64,000 nt of DNA, from the NCBI RefSeq assembly GCF_027595985.1, contig NC_073304.1:217498000-217561999 (forward strand), in the 5' to 3' direction. Under the pieces are notes generated by a model. That model saw nothing but the letters and a program-made list of their open reading frames with translations, was not told the DNA's origin and made no database searches. The position numbers and the translations under genes are program-made. Numbering within the stretch: the stretch's first letter is position 1; every line of letters begins with the position of its first letter. Source of the stretch: Sorex araneus. Lineage: Eukaryota > Chordata > Mammalia > Eulipotyphla > Soricidae. This document shows, piece after piece, positions 36,188-46,800 of the stretch.

Positions 36188-36838
36188 GAGCTGGAGATAT
36201 TGCTCGATGGTCTGGAGCACATTCTTTGTATACAGGTGGCCCAGCTTTGATTTCTGGTACCGCAGATGGTCCTTGTGCCCTCAAACAGTGACCTGTGAGC
36301 ACTGAGGTGGGAATAGGCCCTCAGCACCTGATTGCCACTGAGTGTGGCCCCAAAGCCAAAGAAGAAAAAGTAAGAAATCTGCTTTCACAAGATAACAAAA
36401 TACTATTTCCCCCCTTACATAAGATACTTCCATTAATATAAGGGTAAAAGTTGTATTCATCCTCTTTGTCCTGTGTTCTTTCATACACTTAAGTGGCAAA
36501 TTTAAAAATAGGATTATAGGATATTTGGTGCCTGGGATTTAAATTGATGAAACATAGTTTAAGGGTGCTGGAGAGAGTACAGCAGGTAAGGTGCTTGCCT
36601 GGTTTGATCTCTGGCACCAGGTATGGTCCCCTGCACACACCAGAAATGGTGTGCCAGGAGTAAGCCCAGCCAGAAGTAAGAACTGAGTGCCTCTGGGCAT
36701 AGCCTAAAAACAAAATAAAAACTAACAAAAAACCTGTCATAGCTGGAAGATCATCATCACTGATTTATATTTCACCTTCATTAACTTCATTAACTGGCAA
36801 AGAGCCAGGAATAATCATTGAGCACTGCCGGGTGTGGC
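36188..36838 (+). mobile_element. Plus-strand SINEs after MSL1
   Basis: 36188-36365 and 36560-36730 are old copies. 36795-36838 is a 3' fragment that abuts the RTE leader. Confidence 0.72.
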
Positions 36839-36839
36839 A

Positions 36840-38410
36840 AATAAATAACAAAAATTATATCTGTCACATCCTCCACTACCTCCACTACCCAGCCACTGCC
36901 ACGCTCCAGGCTGCTTTCTGGACACTCGAGCTGAACCTCATGCATGAGTGAAGCCCCACAGAACCAGGTAAAACAGAACTTTGTAACCTTGGACTCTAGG
37001 CTCAACGAGACCCTGAAACAGAGATCCTCTGTCTGCCTCCCCCAATCTCTGGTGCCCTACGAATCACACCCAGACAACCTATCCTACTGGCGCCAAATAA
37101 ATACCTCATCAGCCAACCTCCACTACCTCCACTACCCAGCCACCCCCACGCTCCAGGCCGCTTTCCAGACCGCGCAGCTGCAACATCATAAGACATTTAA
37201 TACCCATTTTTCTTAATTGCCACACTATATTTGATGGGGTTCAAATATGGTGTGAACCAATGGGAACACTTGTAAAGGCGATTAGACGCCGCCCTAAAAG
37301 CCTCCATCCCTCTCAGAGAGCCCGGCAAGCTACTGAGAGTACCCCACCCACACAGCAGAACCTGGCAAGCTACCCATGGTATATTCGATAATGCCAAAAA
37401 CAGTAACAACAACGGGCCTCGTTTGCATGACACCAGAAAAGCCCCCCAATATGGCAGCATTAAGAAGGATGAGCAAGGGGAGACTGATAAAATCTCAGGG
37501 ACAAACTAGACTGCCAAAACAGAGAAAGACTAAAATGACTGTACTTTCAATGCACGTATGCTGGCATCGGAAGAATCCATTGAGGACCTGATGGTGCAAG
37601 CACAGAAGATCAAGTACATCATTGGTCTGACTGAAATAAGAAGGTATCGATCACATCACGCCATTTTCGACACTGGAGAAGAACTGTTCCTCGGAATGAC
37701 AATAAAGGCGTTGATGGCGTTGGTGTCCTTGTCAACATGAACTTGGCCATGAGCATTGATTCATTCGGATGCCTAAAAGCCCGATTACGCTTGAATAGAA
37801 GTGGTTCACTGCCAGCAGTTTCTATCTTCGTCGTCTATGAACCAACATTCAACTATGATGAAGAAGAAATTGAGAAGTTCTACATGGAGGTGGAAAAGTT
37901 CTACAAAGAAGACCACACCTTCTACAAGATCATTGTCGGTGATTTTAATGCCAAGATAGAACCGAGAAGGTGGCTCAAAGAACACATCGGGACCCATGAC
38001 CTAGAATGGAACGAACAGGGTGAGAGACCGAGTTCATCATCTTGACCAAGAGCATCCATGGTAACTCACAGTTCCAGAAGGCCAAATCTAAACGTTGGAC
38101 CTGGGAGTCTCCCGGTGGACAGTTCCACAATGAAATTGACCACATCATATTCAACCGATGGTTTTGCCTGACTGATGTCGCTATTGTCCCAAAATTCCAA
38201 ACAGGATCAGGCCACTGTCTCCTTCGTGCAAAATTCTACTTCACAGAGCAGGGAGAAAGGAGTGCAAAGTTTAAGTTTAAGAAGATAACTCCCAGAATGA
38301 CCACCAACTGGGAGCTCTTTTAACACTATTGCCGCAATGTGGGAAGATGCCGTTGTTGACAACGTCGATGAGGAATACAATAGACAAAGAATATCTTTGT
38401 CAAATAAGAC
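36840..38410 (+). mobile_element. Degenerate RTE-clade retrotransposon: leader and APE-type endonuclease, no reverse transcriptase
   Basis: Three frames, 37558-37740, 37737-38045 and 38042-38323, together give an RTE endonuclease domain. Recognisable pieces are IKYIIGLTEIRR, GEELFLG, IIVGDFNAKI, IHGNSQFQK, NEIDHI and VAIVPKFQTGSGH. The frame changes mean it cannot be translated as one protein. The catalytic GSDH motif reads GSGH. The element stops before the reverse transcriptase domain, where a SINE starts at about 38,415. The wording is strikingly like nematode RTE elements. A 247-bp-spaced direct repeat lies in the leader. It is a dead copy; the element's true 5' limit is uncertain. Confidence 0.85.
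36871..37182 (+). repeat. Direct repeat with 247-bp spacing in the RTE leader
   Basis: The stretch starting CTCCACTACCTCCACTACCC at 36871 recurs at 37118. About 60 bp are nearly identical, and a weaker match (CAAATAAATA) lies just upstream of both. This suggests monomer-like units at the 5' end of the element. Confidence 0.7.
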
Positions 38411-38414
38411 AAAA

Positions 38415-38560
38415 AGTTAGCCTTGCATGCAGCTGACTGGGGTTCGATTCCCAGCATCCCATATGGTCCCTTGAGCACTGCCACGAGTAAGTCCTGAGTG
38501 CAGAGCCAGGAGTAACCCCTGAGCACTGCCAGGTGTGCTCCACCTCCCTTCTACCGCTCA
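38415..38560 (+). mobile_element. SINE lacking its first part, at the RTE break
   Basis: Starts TTAGCCTTGCATGCAGCTGA, that is, after the A box, directly against the RTE remnant. Confidence 0.82.
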
Positions 38561-38630
38561 AGGCCCTCCCCCGCCATCAAAAATTTAAAAAACAGAAACA
38601 ACTACTGAGTTTTAATTGGAGGATATGTAT

Positions 38631-38765
38631 CACTTGTCATCCCGTTGATCTTCAATTTGCTCGAGTGGGCGCCAGTAATATCTCCATTCGTCCCTGGTGC
38701 ATGCTACTGTAGCACAGTGATATCTGCTCGCTCCAGGAACATGAAAAGTCTCAAACCATTCAGGT
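38631..38765 (-). mobile_element. RTE-related 3' end, minus strand
   Basis: The reverse complement of 38631-38719 aligns with 57333-57415 (ATGGAGATATTACTGG, then CTCGAGCAAATTGA). The sequence further 5' in the element does not match the 57228 copy. Confidence 0.65.
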
Positions 38766-39060
38766 TTTTTTTTTGGGGGGGGGGTCACACCTGGCGATGT
38801 ACAATAAATCCTGGCAGTGTTTTGGGGATCATATGGAATGCCCAGGATTATCTTTTTTTTTTCTTTTTCTTTTTTTTTTTTTTTTGCTTATGCGCTCAGG
38901 AATTACTCCTGGCAGTGCTCGGGGGAACATATGGGATGCTGGGAATCCAACCTGGGTTGGCCTTGTGCAGGGCAAACTCCCTATCCGCTGTGCTATCAAT
39001 CCAGCCCCTGTAATGCCCAGGAGTTAACCTGGGTCATACAAGGCAAGCGCCCCATCTGGA
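38763..39060 (-). mobile_element. SINE inserted into a SINE
   Basis: The inner copy, 38850-39007, sits between AATGCCCAGGATTA (38836) and TAATGCCCAGGAGTTA (39011). The outer copy is split into 38763-38849 and 39008-39060. Confidence 0.85.
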
Positions 39061-39158
39061 CTTGCGAGTGGTCACATTTGGCCACTGGTTTAACCAGCTG
39101 AGAAATCTGTTTAAATACTGATTCTATCTCCCAAAGCATCTAGAATAACTTGTTTCTT

Positions 39159-39342
39159 TTTTTTTTTTTTTTTTTTTTTTGCTTTTTGGGTCACAACCAT
39201 CGATGGTCAGGGGTCACTCCTGGCTCTGCACTCAGGAATCACCCCTGGCTATGCTCAGGGGACCATATGGGATGCTGGGAATTGAACCCGGGTCAGCCGC
39301 GTGCAAGCAAACGCCCTACCCGCTGTGCTATCACTCCAGCCC
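39159..39342 (-). mobile_element. SINE with target duplication
   Basis: CTAGAATAACTTGTTTCTT before and CTAGAATAATTTGTTTCTT after (one mismatch). Confidence 0.93.
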
Positions 39343-39424
39343 TAGAATAATTTGTTTCTTATTGTTTAGACATTTGATAGTCTTTGGAATCCCTAACCTT
39401 TGTGATAAAAATATTCACAAAGGC

Positions 39425-39832
39425 TAGGGAGAGGAATCAAAGGTCTGGAGCCCTGTTTGGATCCCTGGCATCACTTGATCTTCCAAGCCCCCCTGCAATG
39501 ATCCTTGAGCACAAGACGAGGGAGTCCCTGTCCCCCAGCATTGCAGTGTGTGCCCCCCCCAAACAAGAATTTCACTGTTGTTTCATCTAGTCATAGTAGG
39601 TGTTTTTTTAGTCTTGAATATGTTTACCATGATCCAAAGAAAATATACTATTTAATTTTTTTTTCTTTTTGGGTCACACCTGATGATGCACAGGGGTCAC
39701 TCCTGGCTCTGCACTCAGGAATCACCCCTGGCCATGCTCAGGGGACCATATGGGATGTTGGGAATCGAACCTGGGTCAGCCACGTGCAAGGCAAATGCCC
39801 TACCCACTATCGTTCCAGCCCCTCCAGCCCCT
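39425..39832. mobile_element. SINEs: old plus 39425-39560, good minus 39655-39832
   Basis: The minus copy has GGGTCACACCTGATGATGCA and a GTTCCAGCCCC head with a small repeat (CTCCAGCCCC). Confidence 0.8.
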
Positions 39833-39839
39833 ATTTTTT

Positions 39840-40329
39840 AAATTTCTGACCAATGTATTACCAAAATCAAAGTATTCCCTTCTCTACTAGTCCTCTGGTA
39901 ACCTTTAGCAAGAATTAAATCATGTCAGGATATTGAACCCAAAGACCGTTCCTAAGGTCGTCTCTTTGAATGGAAAACAAAAAGGGCTCTAAAATCTTGC
40001 TTGATAAGGCTAATTACACCTGCCAGCACTTGGTGAGAGGTGATGGCTGGCGCTGGAAGTCATGAGAGGAAAGAGAAAATTAAAGCTTAGAAAAGATTTT
40101 GCATTCCCTACAGATAATGTTTGCTGCAATCGGGATTAGCTTAAATTGGGCTGGTGCGATAAATGTGATGCAGCACAACGTCTTTGGAGCTTTGCATGCT
40201 TTTTACCAAGCACACCCATGCAGTAAAATGACAGGCTTCAAAACGTAGGTCGGAAGGAGAAACGGAAACTGAGAACTACGAAACAGCGCCAAAGCCGCAG
40301 CGATACAGTGACCCTGTGGCAGGTTGACG
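39840..40329. other. Non-coding flank upstream of CASC3
   Basis: No SINE and no exon is seen; AT-rich up to the island. Confidence 0.5.
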
Positions 40330-40641
40330 CCTTCCCTTCGGGAAAGCTCAAGATGGCCGGGCGGGGAACCGGAGGAGGCTGCCCCAAGCGCAGCGCCCCA
40401 CGCCCGGGGACCACACCAGGCGAGCGCACCCCTCGGCGCCCCTGCCCGGCACAGGCTTACGTAATGCCGCTCGCCCGCAAACGTGCCGCAGGGCGCAGGC
40501 CCCGCCCCGGACCCGCCCCTAGGGGCGGGGCGTTCGGCGCCGGCCGCGAAGCCTGCCGGGATTCGCTCGCGGGCCTCCCGGCAGCCTCTGCGGCGGGCGC
40601 GGTACGTCAGGAGCTGGGCGGCGACGGCCGTTCTCCGTAAG

Positions 40642-40872
40642 ATGGCGGACCGGCGGCGGCAGCGGGCTTCGCAGGACACGGAGGACGAAGAATCTGGTGC
40701 TTCGGGCTCGGACAGCGGCGGCTCGCCGGCGCGGGGCGGCGGCAGCTGTAGCGGGAGCGCGGGGGGCGGCGGCAGCGGCTCTCTGCCTTCGCAGCGCGGA
40801 GGCCGGGCCGGGGCCCTTCACCTGCGGCGGGTGGAGAGCGGGGGTGCCAAGAGCGCCGAGGAGTCGGAGTGT
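40642..40872 (+). CDS. CASC3: CASC3 coding exon 1 (residues 1-77)
   Basis: ATG 40642 sits in AAGATGGCGG, a strong start context that also matches a YY1 site. The exon encodes the Ser/Gly-rich N-terminus up to EESEC, then donor GTGAGT. Confidence 0.95.
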
Positions 40873-43800
40873 GTGAGTCCGCGCGGGGCGCCCCCGCCGT
40901 GAGGGCCGGGAGGGGAGCGGCGCGGGCGGCCCCCGGGGGCGGGGGCGGCGTCGGGAGGTGGCGACGGGGCGAGCGGGCGTTTGTGGAGCGGTTGGGGCCG
41001 GGCTGTGGGTGTGTGTGTGTGTGTGTGTTGGGGGTGGGGAGAACCCGGACGCCCCTCGGGGGCTGTTCGACAGGGGGGGACCCCTCCCGCGTGTCTCTGT
41101 TCAGCCGTTTGGCGCGGAGTCTGGAGGCCTTCTCCCCGCGCAACCCCGGCGCCGCTAACGCCCGGCGTGTCTGTCTTCTTTCCCTCAGGAGAGTGAGGAT
41201 GGCATCGAGGGCGACGGTGAGTGAGGAGCTCGCGCGCGGGCTCGGGGCACCCAGTCCCGGGACTTGACATCGGACTGTGAAGGGTCTGGTGGCGGGGAGG
41301 AAGCCCCGAGTGGTTCTTGGTTGCCTGGGCTGCGGCGGGCCGGGGAGGGCGGGGGGACACGGCAGCCTCCGCTCCCAGTGGTTGCGGCCCGTTTTCCCAT
41401 CTGCAAGGGGCGGGGCGGGGGTCTGCGGTAGCAGCTTGTGTGGGTCGAGGAATCAAATGAATGATCCACCGTCGGGAAACGGGGTGATGATTTCTGTTAC
41501 CTTTTAAAATGTACGTAGAGGCGTAGATGTTTACACCCGCGTGTATATTTCTGTTTTCTTTTCAGCTGTCCTCTCGGATTATGAAAGTGCGGAAGACTCG
41601 GAAGTGAGTGCAATTGATTTCTGTTGCGTGTAGGCTGGGGATTGTGTTTCAGAAACGCATGCACGCCTGTGATTCAGGAGTACCCTCACCTGGCGCGGTA
41701 GATGGCTCAGCAACGCTTTTTTTTTTTTTTTTTTTCCTTTTTTTGGGTCACACCTGGCGATGCTCAGGGGTTACTCCTGGCTCTGCACTCAGGAATTACT
41801 CCTGGCGGTGCTCGGGGGACCATATGGGATGCTGGGAATCGAACGCCCTACCCGCTGTGCTATTGCTCCAGCCCCTCAGCAAGGTTTTTGATTCCTGATG
41901 CGTTATGCCCCTCATCACTGCATGTCACCCCTCTGAGCCCGCCCCCCAGCTGGGAATATCCCCAGGCACCACTGGGTGTGCCCCGCCCCTCCCCCCTAGT
42001 TCTTGTGAATCATGTGTTTCTGAGAAATCTTTTAGAAAAAAAATTTTTATGCGGTTAGAATGAGAGAAACTTGAGCAAGCCTCAGGTAGCAGTTCAAAAT
42101 CACCCTTTGTGAACAGTAGGTTCTGAGGGAGATGTGAACTACTTGAAACCCTCCTTCGGGTGTGTTTGATAGTTTATTTCTGTTTGGGGGCCACCTCAGG
42201 GATAGTTCATTATATGCTGCCTAAATAGTGAAGCCAGCCAGTTGGATTTTGCCAGACTGGGGTGGCAGTGCTCGGGGGCTGTTTCTTGTGCGTGGGGGTG
42301 ATTAGGGAATCATGTGGGGGTTGAACCCAGGGCTCCTACATACAAAGCATGGGTGCCTTCTCTTTGAGCCATCTCCCCAGCTCTGGTTTTTTTTTTTTTA
42401 TTTTTTTATTTATTTTTTTGCTTTTTGGGTCACACCCAGCGATGCTCAGGGGTTACTCCTGGCTTTGCACTCAGGAATTGCTCCTGGCAGTGCTTGGGGG
42501 ACCATATGGGATGCCGGGGATCGAACCCGGGTCGGCCGCGTGCAAGGCAAACGCCCTACCCGCTGTGCTATCGCTCCGGCCCTCCCCAGCTCTGTTTTTG
42601 TCATTTTGGTCTTTGGGCCTCACCTGGCAATGGTCAGGAGTTACTCCTAACTCCTGGGGTTGCTCAAGGAACCTTATGTGGTGCTGGGGATTGAACCCAG
42701 GTTGGCCATGTGCCTTGTTGGCTGTACTCTCTCTCTGGCCCCTCCCCAGCTCTGATTGGGATATTTCTCCTCTACCTAGTCTTACTCCCCTTCTACCCCC
42801 CCACCTGCCAGTGTATCTAAAGACCTAGAAAGGCATGATTTAAAGTGATGTGTATAAGGTGCTTCCCTTAGCTTTTAGAACGGTTTTCTCTGTTTAGGAG
42901 AGTTTCTTTATACCAGCCTTTGGGTTTACTTGTTTATATTGGATAAGCTGCTAAAGATTTTCAGTAGATTTCTGAGTTCAGAATTTTGACTGCTGGGTTA
43001 TATATGGGAACAGTTGGATTATAAATCAAGAGCCATTTTATAAAGTTTGTATAGTTGTTACATTATATTCTTTCTGTTGAGCCCTGGATATGCATCAGTG
43101 AACACTAGGGCTGGAGAGATAAAGACCGCTAAAGCACTTGCCTTATTGAACCTGAAAGGTACCTTACCTGTTGTATTCTCCAGCCTCTAGCCTCTGGGTT
43201 TTTTTTTTTTTTTCTTTTTGGGTCATACCTGGTGATGCAAAGGGGTACTCCTGGCTTTGCACTCAGGAATTACTCCTGGCGGTGGTCAGGGGACCATATG
43301 GGATGCTGGGAATCGAACCCAGGTCGGCCACATGAAAGGCAAACGTCCAACCTGCTGTGCTGTCGCTCAAGCCCCCTCAGGATTTTTAGCCCCTTCTTTT
43401 CCTTAAAATTAATGTGTTGAAGATTATTGTGTGTGTGTGTGTGGTACTGGAGGTTGAACCTATTTCTCCTAAATGCATTTGCCACTGAGCCACATCTTAG
43501 GCCTGAAAGATTCTGAATATTTGTTCATTCATGGAACAACTTTACATATTCGCCTCTCCTTTTTTATTTCCAGTCCTAGGGAAGATGTGAACCTGGTATT
43601 TTATCTTGAACCAAACCAATGCTTGCCCTTCTTTTTTTTTGCTTTTTGGGTCACACCCGGCGATGCACAGGGGTCACTCCTGGCTCATGCACTCAGGAAT
43701 CACCTCTGGCGGTGCTCAGGGGACCATATGGGATGCTGGGATTCGAACCCGGGTTGGCCGCATGCAAGGCAAACGCCCTACCTGCTGTGCTATCGCTCCA

Positions 43801-46800
43801 GCCCCATTGCACTTCTTTTTAAAAGTTATTTGCTGATACTGTTTTTGTGGGTGTGATGTGCTGGGGATGAAAATCAGAATCTCAGGTGGTATGGTTTATC
43901 ATAGAGCTTCATCCCTCAGAAGTCAACTTGGATGGTTTTTTAAATTTATTTTTTGGATTTGAAGTCACCTCGCAGTGCTCATGGGACCAAGCAGTGGTAG
44001 AGATTGAGCCAAGTGGAGGTACTATCGCTCCAACCCCTCTCTGTTTTGAATCTGCATTTTCCCACATATTTTCTTTAAGGTCCAATCATTTCGTTAAACT
44101 TTATTTTGGTCATTGGTTAGTGTTCGTTTATATAGAAGTGCTCTATAGTATGGCATAGAACTTGTATATCTTAATATTCTTTACCTATATTCACTATTTA
44201 ATGCTTTATCTCCCTACTCCATCCCACTCAGTGCTTAGGAAACTTAAGGCCTGTGATACTAGTCGAGCCAGATGGTCTTCTCAGGGCTAAAGCCATTGGT
44301 GCGGGGGTGTGGGTAGGGAGGGGGGTGGGTGGAGGGAGTGGTTCATGAAATGTCCAGGTTTGAACTGGGTAACTGCAACCCTAACTCCTGTACTATCCAA
44401 CCCCTCTTCATTTCCTAATTTTGCACTAGTATATGTGCGCATGTATGTGTGTGGGGGGTGGGGTGGAGGGTGTTGCTAGGCCAAAGCTGGTATTACTGGT
44501 GCTATTCCATTTTACTTTTTTTTTTTTTTTTGCCTTTTGGGTCACACCCAGCGGGGTGCTCAGAGGTTACTCCTGGCTTTGCACTTAGGAATTACTCCTG
44601 CCAGTGCTTGGGGGACCATATGGGATGCTGGGGATTAAACCCGGGTTGGCCACTTGTAAAGGCAAACGCTCTACACGCTGAACTATTGCTTCGGTCCCCC
44701 GTCACACGCAGTGGTGTGCTCATGGCTTATTCCTGACTCTGTGTTCAGGGATCTCTCCTGGTGGGACTCTGGGACTGTGTGTATGCTGAGGCTCAAACCC
44801 TGGTCGGCTGTGTGCAAGGCAGGTTCTTTACCTGTTGAACTGTCTGGTCTCAGACTGGCCATACCTCTGTTTAGGGTTGACCCCTGGGGAACACTCAGGC
44901 ACTATAGATAGTAAAAGAAAATCATCTGAGGTTGGTCTGCCAGGCAGACATCTTACCTCCTGTGTTATCACTCCAGCCCCTAATTCTTAATTTTTGTTTC
45001 TTTGAGTTATAAATGGCGGCACTTAGGAAAGCGTGTACTTCAGCCCTTTGCACTATCTTCTGTCCTTTAATTTTTCATAATGCATTGTAAAATAGAAGTT
45101 TCAAATTTGACTTGATATATTGATGTTTTTCTGGTTGTTTACTTTGTGAAAAAAAGTTTTGTTTTTTTTTTTTTTTTGGTGTAAGGGATCAAACCCAGGT
45201 CTCATGCCTACCAGGTATACCTGTTACCACTGAGTATCCTAATTATATTTTGAAAAATAACTTTTTTTTCTTTTTGCTCTTTGGGTCACACCGGCATTCA
45301 GGGGTTACTTCTGGCTCATGCACTCAGGAATTATTCCTGGCGGTGCTCGGGAGACCATATGTGATGCTGGAAATTTAACCCAGGTCAGCCGCATGCAAAG
45401 TAAATGCCCTACCCGCTGTGCTATTGCTCCAGCCCCAAAATAACTTTTCTCTTTTGGAGGAGGTCTTTTTGTGAACCATCACACATGATGATGGTTCAGG
45501 GGTTACTCCTTGCTCTGCACTCAGAAATTACTCCTGGTGGTGCGCAAGGAACCGTATTGGATGTTGGGGATTCAACCCAGGTTGGTTGCGTGTGGCCAAC
45601 CAGGTTTAGTCCTAAGCATCCCATATGGTCCCCTGAGCAGAGCCAGGAGTATGCCCTGAGCATAGCTGGGTGTGGCCCCAGGTGGTAAAATCTCAATCCT
45701 CACAGTGTATATAAGATCAAGCAATCTTTTTCAAATATGTGAATTTCATAACAGCAGTACATTTCTGGGAACCCAATCCCACAAGCAGAGATCAGAATCC
45801 TCAGATGCTGATTAGGAAAGTATGGAAAAGAAGAATTTATTGGTTCATCAGGGAGGAAGACTCAGCTTCTATTTGAAAAAGGGTAGCAATTTTAAAGCAG
45901 TAGAGCTTTTTGTTACATCAATGTGTCTCAGTAAGTCTGATCAGATTTCTGTGGATAGCCTAGGGCTGGAGTGCTGAATTCAGAACATGTGACTGACTGA
46001 GGAGGAGAGTAAAAGATCAGTCGGTGTACATTATCTGCCGGCCAGCTCTCACTTGGAAATTGGGACTGTACCTTTAAGTCTATTTCTTTGTGTCTTCACA
46101 GGTCACTATATTCACTTGCCTATTCTTTTCTCTTTCTCTTTAGGTACAGTTCATAGGAGGACAAGAACATAATTAGGGCTGGAGAAATAGTACAGTGGTT
46201 AGTGTTTGCCTTACACACAGCCAACCCTGGTTCAATCTTCTGTATCCCATATGTCTACAGAGCACTTCCGGTTCCTGAATGCAGAGCCAGGAATAAGCCC
46301 TGAGCACCACCGGTTGTGACTCCAAAGCCTCCAAAACTATCTTTTTTTTTTTTTTTTTTAAAGGCATTACTCTTCTAAAACCTTTGCAGGAGTCTTAATG
46401 AAATAACTCCTTTTCCCTCCGTAGAACTAGCCAACCTTTGTTACTGTTCTGTGGCTAAATCCAATTCTTTTGTTGTTTGGGCCAAACCTGGCAGTGTTTA
46501 GGGGCTGCTCCAAGGTTGGTGTGTTCTGGGGTCAATTCTAGCTGTGCTCAGAAAATTATACTGTGCCAGGGATATCAACCTGCTCATAAGGCATGTGAGG
46601 CACCTGCTTCAGTTTGTTGTTGGAGCCCACTCAATCTCTCTGGCCCCTTCTTCCAATACTTTCTGTCATAAGCAGCAGTATCAACTTTGCTTCTTTCTGT
46701 TTTGGTCTTGGTTTTGGTTTTGGTCCTCGTCCTCTCCTTGCAGTGCGTGGAACCTATTCCTGACTGCTCAGGAGTGATTCTTGGCCATGCTTAGGGTGGT

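Larger units (their letters stand above)
40330..41230. promoter_or_regulatory. CpG island and promoter of CASC3
   Basis: GC- and CpG-rich, without SINEs. It contains AAGATGGC YY1-type sites at about 40351 and at the start codon, a TTACGTAA palindrome near 40457, GC boxes near 40500-40530, and a TACGTCA half-CRE near 40602. The start site is probably 40,450-40,640. Confidence 0.8.

Noticed and set aside
36840-38765. One RTE copy rearranged by twin priming
   Set aside because: The plus-strand 5' part lies on the wrong side of the minus-strand 3' end for that mechanism, and the minus copy has a different head. Two insertions are simpler.
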